DNA of 64,000 nt, taken from positions 186,001-250,000 of the forward strand of contig CBDCOD010000024.1 of assembly GCA_965219665.1 (NCBI GenBank), written 5' to 3'. Source of the DNA: CBDCOD01 sp965219665. GTDB lineage: Bacteria > Pseudomonadota > Gammaproteobacteria > CAKMZV01. Under the pieces are notes generated by a model. The model ran no database searches. It was not told the DNA's origin and saw only the letters and a list, made by a program, of their open reading frames with translations. Positions 50,668 through 59,320 of the stretch are shown in pieces. Within the stretch, counting starts at the first letter, position 1, and every line of letters starts with the position of its first letter. A program made the translations under genes and the position numbers.

Positions 50668-51639
50668 CTACAATAGGGTTTTGTGCGCCCGATGGGGTAT
50701 CTCTCGAACCAGTCGCGGGACTAAATATCCAGGAAGGCGCTGTTGCAGTAGCTGGTGTAGTTCGCGCGCATTATCATCGGCAACACTGAAGTGTGCTGTG
50801 CCGGTTACAGGATCTAATTGATGTAGATAATAAGGCAATATGTGGGCAGAAAACAAAGATTTGCTGAGCGTCTCTAAGGTGCCGATATCATCATTGACGC
50901 CCTTTAATAGAACGCTCTGGTTTAAGAGTTGTATGGGCATCCTACTAAGAGGAGCGAGTGCTTTGCTGAGTGTGTCGTCTAATTCATTGGGGTGGTTTAT
51001 GTGCAGAACAATGCATATTTGCCATGGCAGGCTGTTTAACCAGCGCATAAAGCCTTCATCTAAGCGCGCACTGTGCGCAACGGGTGTACGGGTGTGTATG
51101 CGTAGGCGCTTAATATGTGATATGGTCGCCAGCATTGTTGTTATTTTTTGTAGTTGGTGGTTGCTAAGTGATAAAGGATCACCACCACTGAGAATGATTT
51201 CCTCTATGGAATCATCGGTTTCTAGTCTATGCTTAATACGCTCTAAATCTTTTGGTTTTAGACTTTTCGCTGCATAGGGGTAGTTTTGTCTAAAGCAATA
51301 TCTACAGTGAATCGTGCAGTGCCCTGTGGTTATAAGAAGCGCGCGGTTTTTATACTTTTGGATGAGTCCAGCGTCTTGGTGAAACAAAGTAGATTCTTGT
51401 AAAGGGTCTTGCTGTTCATGTGGTGCTGTTATATGCTCAAGGTTAGAGGGTAAGATTTGCTGGAGTAAGGGGTCTATTGGATTGCTCCAGTCTATTTTTC
51501 TTGCGTACTCTTTGCTTACCTTGAAGGGAAAAGAGGAAGTATCCGATAGATGAGCAGAGAGTTTCCTATGAGCAGGATGATTAAGCTGTGCTTTTAGAGC
51601 ATCTAAAGTCAAGGAAAATGCAGTGTTTTGTGGTATCAT
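50668..51639 (-). CDS. epmB: EF-P beta-lysylation protein EpmB (lysine 2,3-aminomutase-like)
   Basis: A radical SAM enzyme that converts (S)-alpha-lysine to (R)-beta-lysine for attachment to elongation factor P. The cluster ligands are C108, C112 and C115 (C-x3-C-x2-C in HCTIHCRYCFRQ), and the SAM-binding EIILSGGDPLSLS follows. PLP-binding Lys near LKGVNDD is expected in the C-terminal half. 323 residues fits the short EpmB form, not clostridial aminomutase. It is divergent from efp, 37 bases away, which supports the role. epmA is not in the window. Confidence 0.95.
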   Translation of the reverse strand: MIPQNTAFSLTLDALKAQLNHPAHRKLSAHLSDTSSFPFKVSKEYARKIDWSNPIDPLLQQILPSNLEHITAPHEQQDPLQESTLFHQDAGLIQKYKNRALLITTGHCTIHCRYCFRQNYPYAAKSLKPKDLERIKHRLETDDSIEEIILSGGDPLSLSNHQLQKITTMLATISHIKRLRIHTRTPVAHSARLDEGFMRWLNSLPWQICIVLHINHPNELDDTLSKALAPLSRMPIQLLNQSVLLKGVNDDIGTLETLSKSLFSAHILPYYLHQLDPVTGTAHFSVADDNARELHQLLQQRLPGYLVPRLVREIPHRAHKTLL

Positions 51640-51676
51640 GTTAGCTGTTTTTTAAGGTTAAATTGTATCTGTTTTT

Positions 51677-52243
51677 ATGGGTAATATTAAGTCAAATGAT
51701 TTAAAAGGGGGCACAAAAATCTTGTTAGATAGTGCACCATGTACTGTGGTCAGTCATGAGCATATTCAGCCCGGGAAAGGGCAGGCTTTTGTTCGGGTTA
51801 ATTATCGTAATTTGCTCACGGGCAGGGTTTTGGAAAAAACATTCAAGTCTGGGGAAGCCATAGAGACAGCAGATGTGTTGGAATTAGAGTTGCAATTTTT
51901 GTATGGTGATGGGGAGTACTGGCATTTTATGGATGCTAACACTTTTGAGCAGTATCAAGCAGATGAAGCAGCGATGGCTGGGAGCGTTCGTTGGATATCA
52001 GAGCAGGATGTTTGTACAGTGGTTTTGTGGAATGGGCAAGTCATTAGTGTTATACCGCCAATGTTTGTGCAGTTGGAAGTAACGCATACAGAGCCTGGAC
52101 TTAAAGGAGATACCACTGGAACGGCAAATAAGCCAGCGACACTATCAACAGGAACCAGCATAGGGGTCCCATTATTCGTACAGGTTGGGGATATGCTTAA
52201 AATTGACACTCGCACGGGCGAGTATGTTTCTAGGGCAAAGTAG
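51677..52243 (+). CDS. efp: Translation elongation factor P
   Basis: EF-P relieves ribosome stalling at polyproline. The modified lysine is K34 in HIQPGKGQAFVR, at the tip of domain I, as in proteins modified by EpmA/EpmB. The three OB-like domains are present and the C-terminal signature GDMLKIDTRTGEYVSR is intact. 188 residues. Divergent from epmB, which suggests shared control. Confidence 0.97.
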   Translation: MGNIKSNDLKGGTKILLDSAPCTVVSHEHIQPGKGQAFVRVNYRNLLTGRVLEKTFKSGEAIETADVLELELQFLYGDGEYWHFMDANTFEQYQADEAAMAGSVRWISEQDVCTVVLWNGQVISVIPPMFVQLEVTHTEPGLKGDTTGTANKPATLSTGTSIGVPLFVQVGDMLKIDTRTGEYVSRAK

Positions 52244-52283
52244 CTGCTATTGATATAGCGCGTAGTTTTTAAGGATTAGGGAA

Positions 52284-54668
52284 ATGACAATAGTAACTAC
52301 AGAATACGATTCATCCAATATTAAGGTTCTGAAAGGATTAGATGCGGTGCGTAAGCGCCCTGGAATGTATATCGGTGATACAGATGATGGAAGTGGATTG
52401 CACCACATGGTTTTTGAGGTGGTGGATAACTCCATTGATGAAGCTTTAGCTGGTTTTTGTAGCACTGTTTTTATCAAAATTCATGCAGATGGCTGTGTGT
52501 CAGTGCGTGATGATGGACGTGGCATTCCAGTAGATATACACCCTGAAGAAGGACGATCTGCTGCAGAAGTTATTATGACGGTGTTGCATGCAGGCGGGAA
52601 GTTTGACGACAATGCATATAAGGTTTCAGGTGGCTTGCATGGTGTGGGGGTTTCTGTTGTGAATGCTTTGTCTGAGTCATTGCAATTGAGCATCCACCGG
52701 CAGGGACAGTTGTGGCGGCAAGAGTATGTTATGGGAGAGCCTGTGGCACCATTAGCTGTTGTCGGTGACACCGACAAAACAGGTACAGAACTCTGTTTTA
52801 AGCCCAGTAGGAGTGTTTTTAGTGATGTGCATTTTCATTATGATATATTGCTTAAGCGTATCCGTGAACTGGCCTTTCTTAACTCAGGCGTCCATATCAT
52901 TTTAGAGGATGAACGCGACGGGAAAAAAGATGACTTTTGTTTTGAAGGTGGTATTCGTGCCTTCGTGGAGTATATCAATCAGAGCAAGCATGTTATTCAT
53001 GAAGAGCCATTTTATGTACGTGCTACTAAAGATGAAGTAGAAGTAGAAGTAGCAATGCAGTGGAGTGATGTTTATCAAGAGAGTATCTACTGTTTTACGA
53101 ATAATATTCCACAGCGTGATGGGGGTACCCATTTATCTGGGTTTCGTGGCGCATTAACCAGAACAATCAATAACTATATTGACAGCGAAGGCTTGGCAAA
53201 GAAGGCTAAAGTGTCTATGAGTGGTGATGATGCGCGAGAAGGTTTGGCAGCGATTGTGTCAGTGAAAGTGCCCGATCCTAAATTTTCATCACAGACGAAG
53301 GATAAATTAGTATCATCTGAAGTCAAAGGTATAGTAGAGCAAGTGGTTAATGAGGCTTTACGGGATTATTTGTTAGAGTATCCGCAGAGTGCTAAGTCCA
53401 TTTGCTCTAAAATTGTTGATGCGGCCAGAGCACGAGAAGCTGCGCGTAAAGCGCGTGAAATGACGCGGCGCAAAGATGTGCTGGATATTGCGGGCTTGCC
53501 AGGGAAGTTGGCAGACTGTCAGGAAAAAAACCCTGCATTTTCTGAGTTGTATTTAGTAGAGGGCGATTCTGCTGGTGGATCAGCCAAACAAGGGCGCGAT
53601 AGACGTACACAGGCTATTTTGCCCTTAAAAGGAAAGATTTTGAATGTTGAAAAGGCGCGCTTTGATAAGATGTTAAGTTCGCAAGAGGTCGGCACGCTGA
53701 TAACGGCACTAGGGTGTGGTATTGGACGGGAAGACTATGACCCAGATAAACTACGCTACCATCAAATTATTATTATGACGGATGCGGACGTTGATGGTGC
53801 GCATATTCGTACATTGCTACTGACATTTTTCTATCGGCAAATGCCTGAATTGATTGAACGCGGACATGTTTATATTGCACAGCCTCCGCTCTATAAAATC
53901 AAGAAAGGCAAGCAAGAGCAATATTTTAAAGATGAGGAAAGTTTAGAACAGTACCTGTCACACTTGGCCTTGCATGATGTACAGTTGGGTACCGATAATG
54001 GTGTGCTCCTTAAGGGCGAAGCTTTGCAAAAAATGTTTGAGATTCGCTTAAAGGCACATAATGCCCAGCGTATATTGGAGCGACGTTATGATGCGCATTT
54101 ATTGCCATTTTTGCAACAGTTTGAGCCGCCGCCCAATGGCGATAAGGCAGAGTGGGCAAACCAATTTTCAGGATTTTTACAGTCATTAGATATTTTGAAG
54201 CGACACCATTATCAGGTGTTTGTGCGTGATGACGCCGTAATTGTTGAGGCAAAAGTGCATGGTCAAAGTCAGATATGGATATTAGATGATTCACTATTTA
54301 ATGGTGCGCACTATAAAGCAATGATGGAATGGCGGCAGGTTCAGCAAGACTTTGGTGGCAGCTCCATCGAGGTAATCAGGCAGGGTAAAAATGTCCTGTT
54401 CACTGATTTCTCAAAAGCCTTGGATTGGTTATTGAGTGAGGCAAAGCGTGGGCAGCAAATACAGCGCTACAAGGGTTTGGGTGAAATGAATCCTGATCAA
54501 CTGTGGGAAACCACGATGGATCCTGAGAGGCGCCGTCTAATGCGTGTTCAGGTAGAAGACGCTGTGCAATCTGATGCATTATTTTCTACTCTGATGGGTG
54601 ATGAGGTAGAGCCTCGACGCCACTTTATTGAAGAAAATGCCCTATCAGTTGAGAATATAGACATTTAG
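52284..54668 (+). CDS. gyrB: DNA gyrase subunit B
   Basis: The ATPase subunit of gyrase. GHKL ATPase motifs EVVDNSIDEA, DDGRGIPVDIHPEEG and GGLHGVGVSVVNALS are followed by the transducer domain, the TOPRIM motifs YLVEGDSAGGSAKQGRDR and TDADVDGAHIRTLLLTFFYR, and the C-terminal YKGLGEMNPDQLWETTMDP. The roughly 165-residue insertion in the TOPRIM region found in gammaproteobacterial GyrB is present. It is 794 residues. It is not beside dnaA/dnaN/recF here. AAGGATTAGGGAA gives the ribosome-binding site. Confidence 0.97.
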   Translation: MTIVTTEYDSSNIKVLKGLDAVRKRPGMYIGDTDDGSGLHHMVFEVVDNSIDEALAGFCSTVFIKIHADGCVSVRDDGRGIPVDIHPEEGRSAAEVIMTVLHAGGKFDDNAYKVSGGLHGVGVSVVNALSESLQLSIHRQGQLWRQEYVMGEPVAPLAVVGDTDKTGTELCFKPSRSVFSDVHFHYDILLKRIRELAFLNSGVHIILEDERDGKKDDFCFEGGIRAFVEYINQSKHVIHEEPFYVRATKDEVEVEVAMQWSDVYQESIYCFTNNIPQRDGGTHLSGFRGALTRTINNYIDSEGLAKKAKVSMSGDDAREGLAAIVSVKVPDPKFSSQTKDKLVSSEVKGIVEQVVNEALRDYLLEYPQSAKSICSKIVDAARAREAARKAREMTRRKDVLDIAGLPGKLADCQEKNPAFSELYLVEGDSAGGSAKQGRDRRTQAILPLKGKILNVEKARFDKMLSSQEVGTLITALGCGIGREDYDPDKLRYHQIIIMTDADVDGAHIRTLLLTFFYRQMPELIERGHVYIAQPPLYKIKKGKQEQYFKDEESLEQYLSHLALHDVQLGTDNGVLLKGEALQKMFEIRLKAHNAQRILERRYDAHLLPFLQQFEPPPNGDKAEWANQFSGFLQSLDILKRHHYQVFVRDDAVIVEAKVHGQSQIWILDDSLFNGAHYKAMMEWRQVQQDFGGSSIEVIRQGKNVLFTDFSKALDWLLSEAKRGQQIQRYKGLGEMNPDQLWETTMDPERRRLMRVQVEDAVQSDALFSTLMGDEVEPRRHFIEENALSVENIDI

Positions 54669-55255
54669 TGTTCACCGGGATCGTTCGCGCATTAGGGCGC
54701 ATTCAATCTATTCATCATAGGCAGCAGGGAGCTCAAGTTATTGTTCAGTCAGAGCACATGCCTGCTTTGCAGATTGGAGATAGCATAGCGGTTAATGGTT
54801 GCTGTGTAACGGTTACTGCATTGGGTGATTCGGTTTTTCATGCAGATATTTCTTCTGAAACGATTAGTAAAACTACATGGGGCCTGATGCAGGATAGTGA
54901 TGTTGTCAATTTGGAGCCTGCACTAACATTGGGGGATGCCTTAGGTGGGCATTGGGTTAGTGGGCATGTTGATGATTGTGCTATTATAACTGCTATAGAA
55001 CCTGTTGGTGACAGTTGGCAAGTGTCTATTCAGGTAGGTAGGCAATGGCAGCGTTTTATTGCGCCAAAAGGGTCTGTCACTTTAGATGGTATTAGTTTAA
55101 CGGTGAATGATTGTATAGGAGACTGCTTTACAGTAGCACTTATCCCACATACAAGACAACACACCATTGCGCAATTTTGGGCAGTAGGGCAGCACATAAA
55201 CTTAGAAATTGATGTGTTAGCACGCTATATACTCCACGCAAGAAAATATGACTAA
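54668..55255 (+). CDS. ribE: Riboflavin synthase alpha subunit
   Basis: Two tandem lumazine-binding domains: MFTGIVRALGRIQSI and VNGCCVTVTALGDSVFHADI (domain 1), then GGHWVSGHVDDCAIIT and SVTLDGISLTVNDC (domain 2). 195 residues is usual. The start is GTG at 54668, overlapping the gyrB stop by one base. In the usual order ribBA follows; here an R-M scar of about 330 bases intervenes. Confidence 0.95.
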   Translation: MFTGIVRALGRIQSIHHRQQGAQVIVQSEHMPALQIGDSIAVNGCCVTVTALGDSVFHADISSETISKTTWGLMQDSDVVNLEPALTLGDALGGHWVSGHVDDCAIITAIEPVGDSWQVSIQVGRQWQRFIAPKGSVTLDGISLTVNDCIGDCFTVALIPHTRQHTIAQFWAVGQHINLEIDVLARYILHARKYD

Positions 55256-55421
55256 TCTTCAGCTTTTTAGTATTAAAGAAGCCAGTGTATGGGCAAGCTC
55301 TTTTCTAAAAAAAGATATCAGTGAATCTAATATCTCATACCTTATCCAATATGGCAGAATAAGGAAAGTCAGTTCAGGTATAACCCTTATGAGCCTACAC
55401 CTTACGAGCGCTGGACGTTAG
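55248..55421 (+). pseudogene. N-terminal fragment of a type II DNA methyltransferase (R-M remnant)
   Basis: The frame starts MTNLQLFSIKEASVWASSF and continues NISYLIQYGRIRKV before losing similarity and stopping at 55421. SIKEAS-x-WAS and SNISYLIQYGRI are the recognition-helix start of a family of type II cytosine/adenine methyltransferases; the methyltransferase motifs that should follow are absent. The ATG overlaps the ribE stop by 8 bases. The break falls near 55375-55385, where restriction-endonuclease sequence begins in another frame. Confidence 0.6.
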
Positions 55422-55597
55422 TCGGACTTTTTGATCTGCAGCAGGAAGTGAAAGTGGGTAAGGATTTTTGGGATTTTTTGGGTGGCGAAGGTGCGTATGA
55501 AGACTTGCTAACTATTTTTGAAAATGTAGGAAATATTTTGCGCAAGGACATTGACCATAAAATAAAAAATTTGGGAGTGAGAAGCAGGAATGTTTAG
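55379..55597 (+). pseudogene. C-terminal fragment of a type II restriction endonuclease (R-M remnant)
   Basis: In a frame shifted from the methyltransferase fragment, YNPYEPTPYERWTLVGLFDL is followed by EFWDFLGGEGAYEDLL-like sequence (here KDFWDFLGGEGAYEDLLTIF) and NILRKDIDHKIK, ending at a TAG inside the ribBA start. I recognise this as the C-terminus of type II restriction enzymes encoded next to such methyltransferases; I cannot name the prototype. A single deletion fusing the 5' end of the methylase gene to the 3' end of the nuclease gene would produce it. Confidence 0.55.
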
Positions 55598-56630
55598 TTC
55601 TATTGAGCAAATTATTGAAGATTTTCGCCAAGGTAAGATGGTTATTTTGGTAGATGATGAAGATCGTGAGAATGAAGGGGATTTGATTATATCAGCACAC
55701 GCAGTGCGCACTGATGACATCAACTTCATGGCGTCGCAGGCGCGTGGTTTGATTTGTTTAACACTGACCGAACAGCGTTGTCAGCAGTTAAATTTACCCT
55801 TGATGGTGAGTAACAACTCCAGTGGCACGAACTTTACTGTATCTATCGATGCCAAAGAGGCATCAACTGGCATTTCTGCTGCAGAGCGTGCGCATACTAT
55901 CAGAAGAGCAGTGGATCCAAATGCTATTGCACAGGATTTTGTACAGCCTGGACATGTTTTCCCTTTGATGGCGCGTTCAGGCGGGACTTTAATTCGTGCA
56001 GGGCATACGGAAGCGGGCTGCGATTTATCCATGTTGGCAGGAGAGGCAGACCCTGCTGCAGTGATTGTGGAAATTATGAACGAAGACGGTAGCATGGCGC
56101 GCCGTCCTGATCTGGAGGTTTTTGCAAAAAAATATGGGATAAAAATTGGTACAATTGCTGACTTGATTCGTTATCGCATGCGTCATGAAAAGCTACTGAA
56201 GCACACGCATAGTGAGGAACTAAGAAACGAATTTGGCACATTTGAGTTGCATTATTATCAAGATACAATCAATCAGCAACAACATTATGCGTTGACCTTT
56301 GGTGATTATCGAGCGCAGCCATACACATTAGTGCGGGCACATGTACAGTCCGCATTACATGATATACTCTTTAGTCAAACAAATGCGTATCGTTGGCGTA
56401 GTGCGGAAGTGATGGAAAAAATTGTAGAAAATGGGCACGGAGTTTTAGTGATTTTATCCGAAGAGAGCAGTCAAGCAGATGATGCTAAAAATTTTGGCAA
56501 AGGTGCTGCCATCTTAAGTGATTTGGGCATTAAAAAAATGGAAGTATTGGGCTCTGAGCAGGGTAACCAGCCCTATAGTGGCTTTGGTTTAGATGTGGTA
56601 CGCTTTATTCCAAAGGGGGATACAGCGTAA
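55590..56630 (+). CDS. ribBA: 3,4-dihydroxy-2-butanone-4-phosphate synthase with degenerate GTP cyclohydrolase II domain
   Basis: Residues 1-200 are the RibB domain (VDDEDRENEGDLIISA with the acidic metal loop, then GHVFPLMARSGG and RAGHTEAGCDLSMLAG). Residues 205-346 have the GTP cyclohydrolase II fold, but the zinc cysteines of the usual GDVFGS-x-RCDCG segment are gone (here HDILFSQTNAY). So it should make the four-carbon riboflavin precursor but not open GTP, and a separate ribA must exist elsewhere. ATG at 55590 is preceded by AAGCAGGA. The bifunctional name describes ancestry, not activity. Confidence 0.9.
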   Translation: MFSSIEQIIEDFRQGKMVILVDDEDRENEGDLIISAHAVRTDDINFMASQARGLICLTLTEQRCQQLNLPLMVSNNSSGTNFTVSIDAKEASTGISAAERAHTIRRAVDPNAIAQDFVQPGHVFPLMARSGGTLIRAGHTEAGCDLSMLAGEADPAAVIVEIMNEDGSMARRPDLEVFAKKYGIKIGTIADLIRYRMRHEKLLKHTHSEELRNEFGTFELHYYQDTINQQQHYALTFGDYRAQPYTLVRAHVQSALHDILFSQTNAYRWRSAEVMEKIVENGHGVLVILSEESSQADDAKNFGKGAAILSDLGIKKMEVLGSEQGNQPYSGFGLDVVRFIPKGDTA

Positions 56631-56772
56631 AAATGTAGTTTCCCATAAAAGAACAGCCGCATTAGTGGCGGCTGTCAGTCGAGGGCACTTAAGCATACCT
56701 CGGGGGGGTAAGGTGATTATTGTACAGAAAAAAATGCACAAAAAGTAAAGAAATACACAAAAAATAATAAAA
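56631..56772 (+). other. Intergenic region with a strong hairpin and a G7 run
   Basis: ACAGCCGC (56653-56660) pairs with GCGGCTGT (56668-56675) across a seven-base loop. On the plus strand no T-run follows; on the minus strand the stem is followed by TTCTTTTAT, so it looks like an intrinsic terminator facing the wrong way for ribBA. A second stem, CGAGG with CCTCG, lies just downstream, then seven G bases (56702-56708) and A-rich sequence. Its function is unclear. Confidence 0.45.
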
Positions 56773-57408
56773 ATGACCAAGTGTAATAAGACGAATAAAG
56801 AAAGAGCCATTGTATGTATTGATGGATTCAACTTGTATTACGGCATAAAAGAATTGAAGAAACCGATGTATAAGTGGTTAGATGTTCAGAAATTGGCAGA
56901 GAGTTTTACGGCGAAAATTCATGCTGAAGTTATTCAAATTAAATACTTCACCAGCTGTATAGCAGGAGGCTGCCCTAGAGGCAGTGACACGCGTCAGAAA
57001 ATTTATTTATCTGCTTTAGCAACATTGCCTAAAGTAAACATATACTACGGCAAATTTCTATCTAAGCCGCGTATCTGCAAGCATTGTAGGGAATGCTATA
57101 CTATTTTTGAGGAAAAGCAAACAGATGTGAACCTTGCTTGCGAGTTATTGTCAGATGCTTATGAGAACCGCTTTGATCGAGTGTATATTGTCAGTGGTGA
57201 TAGCGACTTAATTACGGCTGTTGAAAAGGCAAGCAAGCTGGATAAAAAAATATACATGGCATTTCCTCCAAATAGGACAAGTAGTATTTTAAGTAAAAAA
57301 GTTACAAAATTTCATATTAAAGCACAGCGGCTTAAAGCGTGTTTATTGCCCCAACAGATAAGCACCAAGCGAGGCAAAGTGTTGTACTGCCCTGAGGCGT
57401 GGCAATAG
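56773..57408 (+). CDS. NYN-domain (PIN-like nuclease fold) protein
   Basis: A 211-residue protein of the LabA/DUF88 NYN family. AIVCIDGFNLYYGIKEL (about residues 12-28) carries the first catalytic Asp and Asn, KQTDVNLACELLSDAYENRFD the middle Asp, and RVYIVSGDSDLITAVEKASKLDK the last Asp pair. The middle has a Cys-rich knuckle (CIAGGC, CKHCRECY) that may bind zinc. The family includes RNases, so RNA cleavage is plausible. It lies 2 bases before smpB, which is suggestive but not proof of a link to trans-translation. Confidence 0.82.
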   Translation: MTKCNKTNKERAIVCIDGFNLYYGIKELKKPMYKWLDVQKLAESFTAKIHAEVIQIKYFTSCIAGGCPRGSDTRQKIYLSALATLPKVNIYYGKFLSKPRICKHCRECYTIFEEKQTDVNLACELLSDAYENRFDRVYIVSGDSDLITAVEKASKLDKKIYMAFPPNRTSSILSKKVTKFHIKAQRLKACLLPQQISTKRGKVLYCPEAWQ

Positions 57409-57410
57409 AC

Positions 57411-57893
57411 ATGGCAAAGAAAAGAGCAGAGAATACGATTGCTGAAAATCGCAAGGCGCGGCATGACTATCATATAGAAGAAAAAATAGAAGCAGGGTTG
57501 GTTCTGCAAGGCTGGGAAGTGAAAAGCCTGCGTGCTGGTAAAGCACAGTTGCGTGATAGTTATGTGAAAATTGTGCGTGGTGAGGCATTCGTGATAGGTT
57601 TACTCATTAGCCCCTTAGTGACTGCATCAACACATGTGGAAACAGACTCTATGCGTAGCCGTAAATTATTATTAAAAATGCGTGAAATCAGTCGTCTTAC
57701 AGGGCAAATTGAACGTGGTGGTTATACGGCTGTGCTGCTTGCGCTCTATTGGAAAACGGGTAAGGTAAAGGCAAGTCTTGGTATTGCTAAGGGTCGTAAA
57801 GAACATGATAAGCGTCAAGTGATTAAGGAGCGGGACTGGAATAGGGACAAAGAGCGGATTATGGCGCGCCGTACTACAAGGGGGACTAATTAG
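57411..57893 (+). CDS. smpB: SsrA-binding protein SmpB
   Basis: SmpB brings tmRNA to stalled ribosomes. AENRKARHDYHIEEKIEAGLVLQGWEVKSLR and RKLLLKMREISRL are the core, and the C-terminal basic tail HDKRQVIKERDWNRDKERIMARR is normal. The start at 57411 (MAKKRAEN) is preferred to the GTG/ATG four codons earlier, which lies in the NYN stop region. 160 residues. No ssrA gene was recognised in the window. Confidence 0.95.
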   Translation: MAKKRAENTIAENRKARHDYHIEEKIEAGLVLQGWEVKSLRAGKAQLRDSYVKIVRGEAFVIGLLISPLVTASTHVETDSMRSRKLLLKMREISRLTGQIERGGYTAVLLALYWKTGKVKASLGIAKGRKEHDKRQVIKERDWNRDKERIMARRTTRGTN

Positions 57894-59299
57894 TGATTGT
57901 TCCTGTCATTCTATGTGGCGGGTCGGGGACCCGGTTATGGCCACTATCGCGATCGCAATATCCTAAGCAGTTTCTTTCACTAACAGGATCGCTGTCTTTA
58001 TTACAGCAGACGGTCCAGCGTTTACAGGTGCTTCAAATGGGCAAATTGATGTGCATCGCTAATGAATCCCATCGTTTTTTGCTTGCTGAGCAACTGCATG
58101 CAATGGATGTTCAGGCAGATATTTTTTTAGAGCCTGAGGGTCGCAATACAGCGCCTGCTATTGCGTTAGCAGCATTGCATGTGCTTGCACAGGATGCAGA
58201 TGCACAGGTATTAGTGATGCCAGCAGATCATTATATGGAAGACAGTCAGGAGTTTGCTACAGCAGTTCAACAGGCAAGCTTACTATCAGCAGATGATTAT
58301 TTAGTGACCTTTGGCATTAAGCCCAATAGTGCCCATACAGGATACGGTTATATTCAGTGTGGAGAACCTTTAGGATCAGGCTTTCAAGTTCAGCAGTTTG
58401 TAGAAAAGCCCGACGCATTTAGGGCACAGACTTTTATTGAAGCAGACGATGATTACTATTGGAATGCAGGAATCTTTCTATTTAAGGCACGTGTTATCTT
58501 AGAGGCAATGCAAAAATTATGCCCTGATATTGTGCATGCTTGTCGAGCAGCCTATAAAAAAGCAAAACCTGATTTGAATTTTATGCGCTTAGATGAGGGA
58601 GCGTGGAGCGCATGTGCTGAGGATTCTATAGACTACGCAGTTATGGAAAAAGCAGATAACGTGGCTGTAATACCTATGGATTGTGTGTGGAGTGATATAG
58701 GGTCTTTCTCTTCTCTATGGGAAATTTTACCCAAAGATGAGCATGGGAATGTGTTGCATGGTGAAATTATTAACATTGATTCAAGCGGTAATTTGGTGCA
58801 CACGCATAAGCAGCAGGTTGTCGCGTTGGTGGGTATGCAAAACACGGTTGTAATTGAGTCTAAGGATGCGTTACTGGTTGCAGATAAGGCACATGCGCAG
58901 GCGGTTAAAAAAGTGGTAGACGAACTCAAGCAACACAGTGATCAGCGTACAGATTTACATATGCGAGTGTATAGGCCTTGGGGTTGGTACGAAAGTCTTT
59001 CTATGGGCGATGGTTATCAGGTCAAGCGTATTCAAGTCAATGCAGGGGCTAAATTATCCTTGCAAAAACATCGCTATCGGTCTGAACATTGGGTTGTGAT
59101 TCGCGGTTGTGCCACAGTAGTATGTGATGAAGATACGCAGCAGTTATTGCCAGGCCAGTCTACCTATATTCCTTTGGGCGCAGTGCACCAGTTGGCGAAT
59201 GATACGGAGGATATGGTGGAGGTGATTGAGACGCAAATAGGTGATTATTTAGGTGAAGATGATATCATCCGCTTAGAGGACTATTACAACAGAGCGTGA
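57893..59299 (+). CDS. manC: Mannose-1-phosphate guanylyltransferase / mannose-6-phosphate isomerase
   Basis: A type II bifunctional enzyme for GDP-mannose. Residues 8-20 (CGGSGTRLWPLSR) start the nucleotidyltransferase domain, VEKPD and WNAGIFLF lie near the sugar site, and the C-terminal cupin domain (VNAGAKLSLQKHRYRSEHW, GAVHQLAN) is the isomerase. The start is GTG at 57893, overlapping the smpB stop. GDP-mannose could feed LPS or capsule glycosylation, including the glycosyltransferase next door. Confidence 0.93.
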   Translation: MIVPVILCGGSGTRLWPLSRSQYPKQFLSLTGSLSLLQQTVQRLQVLQMGKLMCIANESHRFLLAEQLHAMDVQADIFLEPEGRNTAPAIALAALHVLAQDADAQVLVMPADHYMEDSQEFATAVQQASLLSADDYLVTFGIKPNSAHTGYGYIQCGEPLGSGFQVQQFVEKPDAFRAQTFIEADDDYYWNAGIFLFKARVILEAMQKLCPDIVHACRAAYKKAKPDLNFMRLDEGAWSACAEDSIDYAVMEKADNVAVIPMDCVWSDIGSFSSLWEILPKDEHGNVLHGEIINIDSSGNLVHTHKQQVVALVGMQNTVVIESKDALLVADKAHAQAVKKVVDELKQHSDQRTDLHMRVYRPWGWYESLSMGDGYQVKRIQVNAGAKLSLQKHRYRSEHWVVIRGCATVVCDEDTQQLLPGQSTYIPLGAVHQLANDTEDMVEVIETQIGDYLGEDDIIRLEDYYNRA

Positions 59300-59320
59300 T
59301 TTTATGTGCAAGAGGCAACT

